Positions 33,720 through 43,102 of a DNA stretch of 54,590 bases are shown here, in pieces. The notes under the pieces are model-generated. The model saw nothing but the letters and a program-made list of their open reading frames with translations. It made no database searches and was not told the origin of the DNA. Each line of letters begins with the position of its first letter. Position 1 is the first letter of the stretch. The stretch covers positions 1-54,590 of the forward strand of contig JBBTCW010000009.1 of assembly GCA_038043025.1 (NCBI GenBank). Reading direction: 5' to 3'. The translations under genes and the position numbers were made by a program. Source of the DNA: O2-02-FULL-42-9 sp038043025 (GTDB lineage Bacteria > Pseudomonadota > Gammaproteobacteria > UBA12402).

Positions 33720-34328
33720 TTATTTTGGTACTACTTCTTCTTCTGGATAAGGCTTTCTGTATTTGAAAATTTTTACCACTTTTTCAACACCGCTGACATG
33801 TCGCGCGATATCAACCGCTTGATCGGCTTGATCGCGTGTGACAATACCCATTAAATATACAATGCCATTGTCTGTGATGACTTTAAATTCGCCTGATTTC
33901 AAATCGGCTTTGCCTAAAAAGGTTGCTTTGATTTTTGCAGTAATCCATGAATCGCTCGTGTTTGCTAATGTCGATGAAGGGGCTTCGACTGCAAGTTCAT
34001 TGTAAATTTGTTCGCTGCCGGGTACGCTTTTTGCAATGGTGACCACTCTGCTTCGCATCGCATCAGTGGGGGTTTGACCCGCCAATAAAACCATGCGGTG
34101 ATAGGTTGATACAATAATACGTGCTTCAGTTTTAAGCTCTTCATCATCGTTAATGCGTTTTTCGATCGCATAGGTGATAGATTCATCATCCATCGATGCT
34201 TTGATATTTTGACGATTATAAATAACAGCAGCGGCAGCAGCGCCGACCGCGGCAGCACCCACAGCAACACAACCGCTCAAGGCGACTGATAAGGTGGCGA
34301 TGAACATAAGTCTTTTCCAACTAAACAT
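33720..34328 (-). CDS. dolP: Outer-membrane BON-domain lipoprotein DolP
   Basis: DolP (YraP) is an outer-membrane lipoprotein with two BON domains that supports envelope integrity and BAM function. It has 202 residues. The signal ends in the lipobox ALSGC (Cys20), followed by an Ala-rich stretch. BON1 covers about residues 50-110 (INDDEELKTEARIIVSTYHRMVLLAG). BON2 covers about 115-190 (WITAKIKATFLGKADLKSGEFKV, VYLMGIV). The ATG at 34328 is used because it begins the signal peptide and has GGGAGAG upstream; it overlaps diaA by 8 bp. This is the last gene of the conserved lpoA-yraN-diaA-dolP operon. Confidence 0.92.
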   Translation of the reverse strand: MFSWKRLMFIATLSVALSGCVAVGAAAVGAAAAAVIYNRQNIKASMDDESITYAIEKRINDDEELKTEARIIVSTYHRMVLLAGQTPTDAMRSRVVTIAKSVPGSEQIYNELAVEAPSSTLANTSDSWITAKIKATFLGKADLKSGEFKVITDNGIVYLMGIVTRDQADQAVDIARHVSGVEKVVKIFKYRKPYPEEEVVPK

Positions 34329-34926
34329 GCTGTTTCTCTCCCTGGTTAAATAAATATTGATCAATCAAGTCGCAAAGACAATGAATGATCAAAATATGTG
34401 TTTCTTGTATTCTAACAGTTCTTGTTGCAGGAACGCGAATTTCAATGTCATCTTTCGACAATAGATTGGCTAATTTTCCACCATCTTTTCCGGTTAATGC
34501 AACAACCGAAATGTTTTTTTTATGAGCAACGTCAACTGCTTTTAATATATTTTCAGAATTACCGCTTGTTGTGATAGCTAATAAAACGTCTTTTGGTTGC
34601 CCAAGTGCGTGGAGCTGTTTGGAAAAAATTTCCGCATATGAATAATCATTTCCAATAGCGGTTATTGCTGCTGTATCAGTGGTTAAGGCAATACCGGGCA
34701 AGCTCGGTCGTTCCATTTCTAGGCGATTTAGCAATTCACCCGAAAAATGTTGAGCATCAGAGGCTGACCCGCCGTTACCACAGCTGAGTATTTTATGGCC
34801 GTTTTTAATCGCTGTCGCCATCATTTCGCCTGCTTTTGCAATGGCAGGAATTAATATTTCTGCGGCATCTGCTTTCGTTTGAATGCTATCGCGGAAATGT
34901 TGTTCAATATATGTTGTAACTTGCAT
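34321..34926 (-). CDS. diaA: DiaA/GmhA-family SIS protein
   Basis: This 201-residue SIS-domain protein is closest in layout to DiaA and phosphoheptose isomerase GmhA. Core features are ILSCGNGGSASDAQHFSGEL, ERPSLPGIALTTDT and LAITTSGNSENIL. In E. coli DiaA binds DnaA and promotes timely initiation. Its position in lpoA-yraN-diaA-dolP is the reason for choosing DiaA over GmhA, whose substrate residues are similar. The start follows yraN by 6 bases. Confidence 0.85.
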   Translation of the reverse strand: MQVTTYIEQHFRDSIQTKADAAEILIPAIAKAGEMMATAIKNGHKILSCGNGGSASDAQHFSGELLNRLEMERPSLPGIALTTDTAAITAIGNDYSYAEIFSKQLHALGQPKDVLLAITTSGNSENILKAVDVAHKKNISVVALTGKDGGKLANLLSKDDIEIRVPATRTVRIQETHILIIHCLCDLIDQYLFNQGEKQHV

Positions 34927-34932
34927 ATTTAA

Positions 34933-35301
34933 TTAGATGACCTCAAAAGCGCGTTTTATCCATTGCAGTTGATTGCTTTTTTGTTCGATGGCAACGACAT
35001 CAAATCGACAAGCCATTTTACTGGTGAGTTTCTGCTGTTGTAAATAGTAAATGGCGGTTTTTATGATTTTCTTTTGTTTTCGATGATCGATCGTTTCATC
35101 TGGACGCATAAAACCAGCGTGAGAGCGCATGCGCACTTCAACAAAGACGAGTATATCTTGATCGCGCATAATCAAGTCAATTTCGCCCAAGAGACAAGAA
35201 AAATTACGCGCAACAAGCTGCAGTCCTTGTTGTTGTAAATAGAGGCAGGCTTGATTTTCCGCTTTTTTCCCGATGGTGAAAGATGAAAATCGTTTTATCA
35301 T
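34933..35301 (-). CDS. yraN: YraN family (UPF0102) endonuclease-fold protein
   Basis: This 122-residue protein has the restriction-endonuclease-like fold of UPF0102: GKKAENQACLYLQQQGLQ, NFSCLLGEIDLIMRD with the conserved E-x-D acidic pair, and VFVEVRMR with the E-x-K-like position (VRMR). Biological role is not established. It overlaps lpoA by 4 bp, so the two are translationally coupled. Confidence 0.9.
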   Translation of the reverse strand: MIKRFSSFTIGKKAENQACLYLQQQGLQLVARNFSCLLGEIDLIMRDQDILVFVEVRMRSHAGFMRPDETIDHRKQKKIIKTAIYYLQQQKLTSKMACRFDVVAIEQKSNQLQWIKRAFEVI

Positions 35302-37097
35302 TTTATTTCTTGAGGAGTACCTTGTTGAAATTCTGCATCTAATAATTGCCGATAAATTTGCTGCTTTTGGTTAAGGTATAGATTGCCGGTGACACCCTGA
35401 AGGGGGAAATTAGGCGCCGCGATGAAGCGCGGCCATAGCATGCTAAGGGTATCAGCATCTAAACCTAAGCCGTATAAACGATTGTTGGTTTGATAGTTCG
35501 ACGCCCATAGCGACGCAAGTTTGTTTCGTAATATGCTGTAATCATCTGACAGTAATAATGGAATGTCATTGAAATAAACGCCGTTAAGATCGTGGTCATT
35601 ACGCGGTGAAGGCACGCCGCTGTAAACATTCGAAATAGAGAAAATAGGTAAATTTTCAGTATAATAAAATTTAAGCAGTGGAATCATTTGTCTTGCTTGT
35701 GCCGGTGTTGCAATGAGAAAAATACCGTTAATATCCTGCCGACGTCGGGGTATTGCTTTAATGGGTTCGCCAAATAAATCTTGTAATGCTTGTGCGCGTT
35801 GGTTGCTTTGATCAATATTCAGCGCAGAACTAATGGCAGACTTGATCGATTGATCGTCTGTAAACTGTGCAGCGATTGCAATATTTCCGCCTAGTTGACG
35901 ATAGCTATCAGTAAATGTTTGTAGAATTTGAGCAGCCCAATCACTTTGCGCTGAGAGGGTGAGCAGTTGATCGCTGCCGTGCGCCCAGGCAAACGCGGCA
36001 ATTTGTTGAGCGGATTGCATGGGAGATAAACCAAATTGAATTAAATTATCGGGTGGCGATTGATTGGCATCTAAATAATTTAACACAAGCGTTGGTACCG
36101 TAATTCTATTTTGCTCGGCGAGTCGATTGACATTATCTTTGGTAAGCGGGCCAACCACAAATTGCGCGCCATCATCAAGGGCTTGTTGATAGAGCGTTAA
36201 TATATCATCTTTGCTGGTGTCATATACTTTAATCGTGGGCGTGCTTTGGAGGTATTTTGCATTGTTATAAAAATTCATCATAAATCCATCGCGAACCGCG
36301 GTTCCCATGGAGGCGAATGATCCGTGCAAGGGAAGCAATAGTGCAATTTGCTGCGGGGCATGTGCTTGCGACATATTATTTATGGCATCGGCATTGGGCA
36401 GTAAGCTGATCGCTGGGTGGTTTGGATATGTTTGTTGCCATTGTATCAACTGTTCAGCTAAATTTTTTGTTTGATTTGCATATTGTTTTGCAATGATCGC
36501 TAGTTGAAGCCAGCCATTGACTAAATCAGAGGAATGGTATTGTGAAAGCGTTTGCAATTGCTGAAGAGGTAGTCGTTGTAAGTTATGCCAGATATTTTGT
36601 GTTATTTCATTGGTGTCATCGGCCTCTGGCGCGAGTTGTGTTAAATGGATTTGTGCGATAACGCTATCGGCTAATCGATTGGTATGCGAATAAAGCGTTA
36701 AGGCCGTTTGATAATAAAGTTGTTGAATGTTTTCGGGGAGTGCAGCGGGATTTTTGATTTGTTGAAATATCGCTATTGCTTTTTGAGATTGTTTTTGTTG
36801 TAACGCTAACTTTGCTTCAATGATTAATTTTTGCTGTGTGTTGGTTGAATTGAGCGGTTGTTGTTGGACGCGCGATAATACTTGTTCGGCATCGTTAAGG
36901 TTTCTGTCGTTGAGCAATTGATTGGTTGCCATGAGTTGGTATGCGGCCTTGTCATCACCTTGGGCGTTGGCGGCTTGTTGTAGATAATTCTCGGCGGCGT
37001 TAGAAATTTGAAGTGTGTTCTGTTGCGAGGAGAACGAGGTACAGCCTGCCAAAAACACCAAGAGCGTTGTGACGGTTAAGAGTCGATATTGTCGCAT
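35298..37097 (-). CDS. lpoA: Penicillin-binding protein activator LpoA
   Basis: LpoA is an outer-membrane lipoprotein that reaches through the periplasm to stimulate PBP1A transpeptidase activity. It has 599 residues. The lipobox is FLAGC (Cys19). A TPR-like helical N-domain rich in Gln follows (about 25-240), then a C-terminal periplasmic-binding-protein-like domain (IALLLPLHGSFASMGTAVRDGFM, VGPLTKDNVNRLAEQ, GLDADTLSML). It is somewhat shorter than the E. coli protein of about 680 residues, having a shorter linker. First gene of the operon. The divergent neighbour is a sulfatase-fold gene instead of the usual rsmI. Confidence 0.93.
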   Translation of the reverse strand: MRQYRLLTVTTLLVFLAGCTSFSSQQNTLQISNAAENYLQQAANAQGDDKAAYQLMATNQLLNDRNLNDAEQVLSRVQQQPLNSTNTQQKLIIEAKLALQQKQSQKAIAIFQQIKNPAALPENIQQLYYQTALTLYSHTNRLADSVIAQIHLTQLAPEADDTNEITQNIWHNLQRLPLQQLQTLSQYHSSDLVNGWLQLAIIAKQYANQTKNLAEQLIQWQQTYPNHPAISLLPNADAINNMSQAHAPQQIALLLPLHGSFASMGTAVRDGFMMNFYNNAKYLQSTPTIKVYDTSKDDILTLYQQALDDGAQFVVGPLTKDNVNRLAEQNRITVPTLVLNYLDANQSPPDNLIQFGLSPMQSAQQIAAFAWAHGSDQLLTLSAQSDWAAQILQTFTDSYRQLGGNIAIAAQFTDDQSIKSAISSALNIDQSNQRAQALQDLFGEPIKAIPRRRQDINGIFLIATPAQARQMIPLLKFYYTENLPIFSISNVYSGVPSPRNDHDLNGVYFNDIPLLLSDDYSILRNKLASLWASNYQTNNRLYGLGLDADTLSMLWPRFIAAPNFPLQGVTGNLYLNQKQQIYRQLLDAEFQQGTPQEIK

Positions 37098-37194
37098 GCC
37101 TATACCCTTTGATTCTGTCTAAGAAATACGATATTCTACCGCGAAACCGCTGGGTTGGCATCAATTTTTTACATTAATTTGAAGGCCTATTAAC

Positions 37195-39267
37195 ATGATT
37201 TTGGCTCATTCTCACCATCGAAAAAAAGACTCTTCTCTGTTTTTATGGCTATTGTTCTTAACGGCATTATTTTTGGTTTGGCAGATAGGTGTTTTGCTGT
37301 GCGCAAAAGGTGAAGGTATTTTTATGGGGTTGTTGCTTGATCACCGCATCAAGCTTTCCATGACGATTTTATGGCCGGATATTCTTTATATATGTATTCA
37401 GTTACTGCTTTATTTTTTATTTACTGTGATCAGCTGGGGCGTCACTCGATTGGCGGCATTTTTTTTAAACCTATCCGCCGATCGCACTTTTTATTTAGGT
37501 ATTCTATTTTGGTTTGCGAGCGTGTTGGCCGTATTGTTTGCAAATCAATTGATGTATGTCAACTCGAGTTTTTCTGACTTAATGTATAGTGTTATTCCTT
37601 CGATATTGGCTAAATCATCGCTTATTGTATTGCTTGGAATGATGGGCGTCGTTATTTTTTTTGCCGTTTTGGGAATCATTAAGTTTGTTTTAAGAGGATC
37701 GTGGGCGCTAAAAACATCAAGCATTATAGTCATCGGTATTTTAACGGCTCTCTCGTTTCATCAAACGGATCGCAGTACCCCTATCGTCAATACAAAGCAA
37801 CCGAACGTGATTATTATTGGCATAGATGCGTTGCGACCGGATCATGTTGGTTATTATAATGCGCAAGTGAAAAATACGCCGCATCTTGATGCCTTTCTGA
37901 AAAAGTCGACAAATTTTACCGAGTCGATTACACCCATTGCGAGAACGTTTGTGGCTTGGTCGAGCTTTCTAACGGGTCGATATCCCAAACATGATGGCAT
38001 TCGATTTAACCTGGTTGCGCAGGATAATTTGCATTTATCGGATACCCTGGGTAATATTTTACGGCGACAAGGATATTATGCGGTGTACGGTTCGGATGAA
38101 ATGCGGTTTAGTAATATATCTCAGTCTTTCGGGTTCGATCAAATTATGGGGGTGAAGCCGAGTATCAACGATTTTATTTTAGGGGAATTTAATGATTTTC
38201 CCTTATCTAATTTATTGATTAATACCAAAGTAGGCTCGTTCCTCTACCCGGATAATTTTGCGAATCGTGCGGCGTTTGTTACTTACGAACCAAAAATATT
38301 TATTCATGTCTTGCGTAAAAAAATAAAACATATAGGTCAGCGACCTTTGTTTTTGGCCGTGCATTTTTGTTTACCTCATTATCCTTATGACTGGGCATCA
38401 GAGCGCGAGCGCAAAGATACTTTCAGTATGTATCATGATGCGATCAGTCAAATGGATCAGCAATTTCAAGATTATATGACGGTTTTGCGCGATAATCATT
38501 TGCTCGATAATGCGATTGTGGTGGTGTTATCGGATCATGGAGAAACGTTTGGTTTGTCGGGAGAGCGAATGGTTGCGAAGAAAAATTATATTAAAGGTTC
38601 GCGTAGCCGTAGAGATCTTTTTAAACAAGTCAGCGCGCTGACCGGTGCAGAAGGTATTTTTGATTCATCCAGCGGACATGGTACGGATGTGTTGAGTTAT
38701 CAACAATATAATAATGTATTGGCATTTCGTCGTTTTGGTGCGCGGAAAAATAAACAGGGTAATATATCTGGGCTGGTGTCGTTAGTGGATATCAAGCCAA
38801 CCGTGTTACGCTGGTTGGGTATTTCATCTGCATCGGGGGATGGTGAATCTTTGTTGTCATTCATACGGGGCGCGCAAAATCGCGTCAAATCCAGAATGAT
38901 TTTTGCTGAAACAGAATTTACGCCAACGGCGATTCGAGCACATGATATTTCTATTAAAAATGCAGTTTTTCAGTCGTTAGATGTGTTTAGAATCGATCAG
39001 AAAACGGGACATCTTATTTTTAAAGAAAGTGCAGTAAAAAAATTATTACCTGAAAAACAGCGCGCGGTTTATTATAAAAATTGGGTGTTAGCATTTTATC
39101 CGGACGAGCATGAAAATCTTATTCCGCTGTTGGTTGATCGTCAAACGGGACAGTGGACGGATGATTTAACCACTTCTTTTGCGCGACAATCGCCTTTGTT
39201 ACCGATGTTATCTGCGATCAAGCGATTCTATGGTGCCGAAATCACGCATCATTTTTCCGGCGCGTGA
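37195..39267 (+). CDS. Membrane sulfatase/phosphotransferase-fold protein (alkaline phosphatase superfamily)
   Basis: This 690-residue inner-membrane protein has about five N-terminal hydrophobic helices (residues 15-200) and a large periplasmic sulfatase-fold domain. Motifs seen are the metal-binding VIIIGIDALRPDHVGYYN, the nucleophile region ARTFVAWSSFLTGRYPKHDG (Ser or Thr type, no Cys for formylglycine), VVVLSDHGETFG and SSGHGTDV. Relatives include LtaS/OpgB-like phosphoglycerol transferases and lipid A phosphoethanolamine transferases, as well as true sulfatases. Without a C-x-P-x-R motif, phospho-group transfer to a surface glycan is more likely than sulfate hydrolysis (inference). It converges on the glycosyltransferase operon with 26 bp overlap. 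Confidence 0.75.
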   Translation: MILAHSHHRKKDSSLFLWLLFLTALFLVWQIGVLLCAKGEGIFMGLLLDHRIKLSMTILWPDILYICIQLLLYFLFTVISWGVTRLAAFFLNLSADRTFYLGILFWFASVLAVLFANQLMYVNSSFSDLMYSVIPSILAKSSLIVLLGMMGVVIFFAVLGIIKFVLRGSWALKTSSIIVIGILTALSFHQTDRSTPIVNTKQPNVIIIGIDALRPDHVGYYNAQVKNTPHLDAFLKKSTNFTESITPIARTFVAWSSFLTGRYPKHDGIRFNLVAQDNLHLSDTLGNILRRQGYYAVYGSDEMRFSNISQSFGFDQIMGVKPSINDFILGEFNDFPLSNLLINTKVGSFLYPDNFANRAAFVTYEPKIFIHVLRKKIKHIGQRPLFLAVHFCLPHYPYDWASERERKDTFSMYHDAISQMDQQFQDYMTVLRDNHLLDNAIVVVLSDHGETFGLSGERMVAKKNYIKGSRSRRDLFKQVSALTGAEGIFDSSSGHGTDVLSYQQYNNVLAFRRFGARKNKQGNISGLVSLVDIKPTVLRWLGISSASGDGESLLSFIRGAQNRVKSRMIFAETEFTPTAIRAHDISIKNAVFQSLDVFRIDQKTGHLIFKESAVKKLLPEKQRAVYYKNWVLAFYPDEHENLIPLLVDRQTGQWTDDLTTSFARQSPLLPMLSAIKRFYGAEITHHFSGA

Positions 39268-40792
39268 ATACTTGAAATGCGCCGATGGTTGTGCGGTATT
39301 GATAGTGTTGCCATAATGTTCTGAATCGTGCGTCTTGTGAAAAAAACTGGATATAACTGAAGTCGGGATAATGAGATAGAGAGTCTGTCCTGTTTTTATC
39401 AATAACGATTAAGGTGGGTTTGTTTTTTTGTAAATCGTTGACGATGAAATCAATCATCTCTTGTTGAAGGGCGATTGTTTTTGTCTGTGTTTTTTCAGAT
39501 TGGTGTAGTACGCCGGCCATAAAAAACAGGGCAGGAAAGCGCGAGGCTGATTCGGCATGTGCATACGAGGTGAAATAGGCGTGCGTGAGCAAGGAGTCCG
39601 TAAAAACATAAATGGGTTTGCCATCATTATAGAAGTGCACAATGCGTTGTGCGTTTTGAATATTAGGGGATAGTCTTTTTAACGAGGCGAAGGACTGAAA
39701 GACGACCGTTCTCAAGAGCGGCATGAAGGTAATGAAGAAGACGCTACAAACGATTAAGATGATTTGTTTTCGATAGATTTTTTTTTGATGGCGATGGGTA
39801 CGTAATAGGGTAGAGAAAGATTCCGATAAAAACAGCGTAAACAAGAGTGTGGCAAAGCTTAGCGCGGGCAAGAGATGGTAAAACCATGCGCGGCTGGCGA
39901 TTAAATAAGCGATGAGGTAACCGATGAGCGCTAGCCACAGCGTGGTCGCCAGTGCGCGATAATGCAACTGAGGCCATAAGAAAAGATAAAAAATAATAGC
40001 AGCAGCACAAAACACAAACAGCATATTGCCGAGCATCTCGCTTGCCGGAAAAGGTTGTGCATTGAGATAGAAATGATTCACGAGAGGGAGTATTTTATAT
40101 AAATATTCCGGCGTAAATATAAAAATAGAAATAAGGTAAACAATAAATACGCCGCCAATCGTCAGCGTTTCTATGCGCATCCAACTCAATAGGTTTTTTT
40201 GTTTTAGGATAAAATAAAGTTCGGTGAGTATCAGTGGCGGTAAAAAATACGGTTTTAGTGCGAAACCAAGTCCCGCAAATAGGCCAACAATAAAAGAAGC
40301 ACTGCGTGTGGGTGTATTATGCGTTAATCGTAATGCGACCCATAAAAAATAAGGGAGAGTAAAAATAACGGCAAACTGTTCTCTTTCGCTAAAAGAATAA
40401 GCGGAGAGCGTCATCAGCACGAAGGCCAGCATCACCATGAAAAGGCCGTGCGTGAGCGTATCTGTTTTAGGAATGATTTGTTTCAATATCATAGAACAGC
40501 CGAATAAACTTAATGCGATTAAGCCATAGAGGTACAGCCGAAAAGCGGTATAGACATCCATAGAAAATATTTTTGCCATAAACTGTGCTGGCATATACAG
40601 ATATAAAATCATCGGCGGATTGGTTTCGATAAAATCTGTATAGTAATGTTTGCCTTGTAATAGTTGTTGTGTGGCCTGCAATAACCAGATGGCATCTGCG
40701 TTTTTAATTGTTTGTAATTGTAAATAAAGCGACAATGTAAAAATGATCAAGATAACAATGAGTAACGATAAGTGTTTTTTGATTGTTTGCAT
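39242..40792 (-). CDS. Polytopic glycosyltransferase-like membrane protein (GT39/ArnT-like), copy 2
   Basis: This 516-residue protein has an estimated 10-12 membrane helices and a first periplasmic loop carrying acidic residues (TIKNADAIWLLQATQQLL, DFIETNPPMILYLYMP). The (D/E)-x-N/S-PP pattern at loop 1 resembles GT-C enzymes that take sugars from polyprenyl phosphate. A soluble domain follows at the C-terminus. It is a clear paralogue of the next gene upstream (same loop 1 and same ending, with SRFPALFFMAGVL against RPRLPMNCMLATIL). It is probably the last gene of a three-gene operon with a Dol-P-Man synthase-like enzyme. Donor and acceptor are unknown. Confidence 0.65.
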   Translation of the reverse strand: MQTIKKHLSLLIVILIIFTLSLYLQLQTIKNADAIWLLQATQQLLQGKHYYTDFIETNPPMILYLYMPAQFMAKIFSMDVYTAFRLYLYGLIALSLFGCSMILKQIIPKTDTLTHGLFMVMLAFVLMTLSAYSFSEREQFAVIFTLPYFLWVALRLTHNTPTRSASFIVGLFAGLGFALKPYFLPPLILTELYFILKQKNLLSWMRIETLTIGGVFIVYLISIFIFTPEYLYKILPLVNHFYLNAQPFPASEMLGNMLFVFCAAAIIFYLFLWPQLHYRALATTLWLALIGYLIAYLIASRAWFYHLLPALSFATLLFTLFLSESFSTLLRTHRHQKKIYRKQIILIVCSVFFITFMPLLRTVVFQSFASLKRLSPNIQNAQRIVHFYNDGKPIYVFTDSLLTHAYFTSYAHAESASRFPALFFMAGVLHQSEKTQTKTIALQQEMIDFIVNDLQKNKPTLIVIDKNRTDSLSHYPDFSYIQFFSQDARFRTLWQHYQYRTTIGAFQVFTRRKNDA

Positions 40793-40804
40793 AGGATGGA
40801 ATTT

Positions 40805-42328
40805 TCACGACATTTTTATATAAACCGCGTGATCCTTGTAATTTGTTAAAAAGTGGTAGCGCTTCCAAATTTGTTTGAATTTTTGATCCCTAGATAAAAA
40901 GCTAATGTAGCTAAAGTTTGGCAAGCCTTCATGAAAAGGTTTAAACCGACGCGTGTCCACAAAAACCAATTTTGCCTTATTGTCTTGAAAGTCGTGAATC
41001 ATATATTGTGTTAGCGCTTGTTTTTTATTAAGCAATTTTTCTTTGGTGTTGGGTGAATGAGTTAGCTGTATTTCGCGTAAAATAGTGGCGAGCATGCAAT
41101 TCATAGGTAGTCTGGGGCGATAGGTGGCGCGGGTGTATTGTAGCAGAATATTGGTGAGAGAATCGCTGTCAAATACATAAATGGTTTGATGGGGGCTGTA
41201 TTTTTTTATAAGCATATTTAATTGTGTTAAATCAGCCTGGTAATATTTAATGGCTTGGCTTCTAAAGGATTGATTGATGATAAAAAGTGGCAACAGGAGC
41301 ATGATGGATAAGATAATAATATTGAACATCTGCTCGTTTGTTTTTTTATTCAATAAATAATAAAATTGATCAATAAGTTCTGATAGCATTAGAATGACGA
41401 TAATAATTGCTAGGGAAAAAGCAGGCAGCAGATGATAACTCCAAATGCGTTTTTGTATCAGGTAGGTGATGAGAAAACCAAGGGTTCCGAGAGATAAGAT
41501 GATGATGAGTGTTTTATTTTTTAATTTATTTTTTAGAATAAATGCATAAATGAGAGAAAGATAACAAAAGAGTGCGGGGGGTTGGAGGAGGATGATCGAC
41601 CAAGGCACATAACGATCTTTTGAGTAAATAATGCCAAATGGAACCATTTGGGTGAAATATTCTGGCGCGGTTATAACGATGAGTAAGAGCAAGATGAAAA
41701 GCATGATAACCAGCGTGATGGTTTCGGTTCTCAACCAGAAAAAAATATTTTTATGTTTCAGGATGAGATAAATTTCAATGATCAAAGGGATTACTATAAA
41801 ATAAGGTTTGATGGAAAATCCAAGTGCCGCCAATAGGCCGATGATGATATCGTTGCTTGTGTTGGTTTTGATAGATTGTGTTTTAGCAGCGACTAAAAAC
41901 AAATAGGGGAGTCCGAGCAATAGTGAAAAATAATCTTTTTGCCCCAGGCTATTGCCTGGTAATATTAAAAACACAACAAGGAGTGTTGCGATCAGGGTAA
42001 AGTGGGTCGTATTTTTGCCATTAATTTTGATCAGTTGTTCGCGACAAAGATAGGCGATGAAACAAACCATTAAAAATATATAGAGCTGAAAGAGTGTGTA
42101 AATGTTTAACGATAGATATTGGGATAGTAGGATGGGGGGCGTATAGATATAAAAAATCGTAGGTGGGGAGGTTTCAAATAAATCATAATAGTATTTTCCG
42201 CCGTGTAAAAAAACGCGCGTCGCATACAAATACCATGAGGGATCATCTGATTGTATTAAATGTCGTTGAAACAAAAAGCCAGCGATGAGTATGAGTAAAA
42301 GTATTAATGGTTTGATTGTTCTGCTCAT
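40805..42328 (-). CDS. Polytopic glycosyltransferase-like membrane protein (GT39/ArnT-like), copy 1
   Basis: This 507-residue GT-C-like membrane protein is paralogous to its neighbour. Loop 1 reads SDDPSWYLYATRVFL with a YDLFETSPPTIFYIYTPP block. About 11 hydrophobic helices follow. The C-terminal periplasmic segment has YIFDSDSLTN-type and PRLPMNC elements. The ATG at 42328 is preferred because it overlaps the stop of the upstream GT2 gene as ATGA, the common coupling signal; an ATG at 42340 would overlap by 16. It is low in G+C relative to its paralogue, suggesting faster drift or separate origin. Confidence 0.65.
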   Translation of the reverse strand: MSRTIKPLILLLILIAGFLFQRHLIQSDDPSWYLYATRVFLHGGKYYYDLFETSPPTIFYIYTPPILLSQYLSLNIYTLFQLYIFLMVCFIAYLCREQLIKINGKNTTHFTLIATLLVVFLILPGNSLGQKDYFSLLLGLPYLFLVAAKTQSIKTNTSNDIIIGLLAALGFSIKPYFIVIPLIIEIYLILKHKNIFFWLRTETITLVIMLFILLLLIVITAPEYFTQMVPFGIIYSKDRYVPWSIILLQPPALFCYLSLIYAFILKNKLKNKTLIIILSLGTLGFLITYLIQKRIWSYHLLPAFSLAIIIVILMLSELIDQFYYLLNKKTNEQMFNIIILSIMLLLPLFIINQSFRSQAIKYYQADLTQLNMLIKKYSPHQTIYVFDSDSLTNILLQYTRATYRPRLPMNCMLATILREIQLTHSPNTKEKLLNKKQALTQYMIHDFQDNKAKLVFVDTRRFKPFHEGLPNFSYISFLSRDQKFKQIWKRYHFLTNYKDHAVYIKMS

Positions 42329-43020
42329 AGGGTTTTCCATAAGCGATACAGATGTCGCAGATAGTTTACTATTTCCTTAATGTTTAACTTGCTTTTGCCT
42401 TTTGTGCGGTCTTTAAAGTGAATCGGTATTTCTACGATCTGTTTGCAATGGCATTTGACGATGAGTTCTAATCCGATTTTATAGCCAATTGGGTTGAGCG
42501 GATCGGCTTGTTCAAAGGTTTTTTTGCGCAAACAAAAAAAACCAGACAAAGGGTCTTTTGCGGAGGTAAATAAGCGAGCGGGTATTTTAGCGACAAATGC
42601 ATTTAATCGTCGTCGCCATGACCAATTTGCCGCCGTGTGGGCGTTATCCATAAATCGTGAGCCGATGACGAAATCCACGTTGGGTTGTGATAATGCAAGC
42701 ACCATTTTTGGAATGATTTTGGGAGGATGGCTTAAGTCGGCATCCAGGCAGAGTAAAATGGGGTAGCGCGCTTGGTTAAAACCAGCAATGACTGCTGTGC
42801 TTAAGTCGCGCTCATGTTCTCGTGTGATTAATTTTACCCAGGGATGCTGCAGCATGCATGCTTGTAGATATTGAGAGGTGCCGTCGGGACTATCATCATC
42901 AACAATAATGAGCTCAAGGTCGTCGAATTGCGGTCGTAAGGCATTAATTTCGTCGATCAGGCGAGGAAAATTTTCCTTTTCACAGTAGGTAGGTGTGATG
43001 ATAGAAATACTGGCGCTCAT
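42325..43020 (-). CDS. GT2 polyprenyl-phosphate glycosyltransferase (DPM1-like)
   Basis: This 231-residue family 2 glycosyltransferase resembles dolichyl-phosphate mannose synthases without the C-terminal membrane anchors. It has the N-terminal SIITPTYCEKENFPRLIDEI, the IVDDDSPDGTSQYL metal/UDP-GDP site, CLDADLSHPPKIIPKM and the acceptor-loop HFKDRTKGKSKL. It should transfer a sugar from a nucleotide donor to polyprenyl phosphate at the cytoplasmic face. The downstream GT-C proteins would then use that lipid-linked sugar in the periplasm. The start is 83 bp from glyA on the opposite strand. Confidence 0.88.
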   Translation of the reverse strand: MSASISIITPTYCEKENFPRLIDEINALRPQFDDLELIIVDDDSPDGTSQYLQACMLQHPWVKLITREHERDLSTAVIAGFNQARYPILLCLDADLSHPPKIIPKMVLALSQPNVDFVIGSRFMDNAHTAANWSWRRRLNAFVAKIPARLFTSAKDPLSGFFCLRKKTFEQADPLNPIGYKIGLELIVKCHCKQIVEIPIHFKDRTKGKSKLNIKEIVNYLRHLYRLWKTL

Positions 43021-43102
43021 AAGGACAATTATTGCTTTATGTTAGTCGATAAATTCAGTATCATAGCACCTTTATAATTCATTTTGAACGAGAGAGGTTC
43101 CC

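Noticed and set aside
43032..43078. Possible glyA promoter or riboswitch
   Set aside because: TATAAT at 43073 has no matching -35, and the 80-base leader is too short for a glycine or purine riboswitch.
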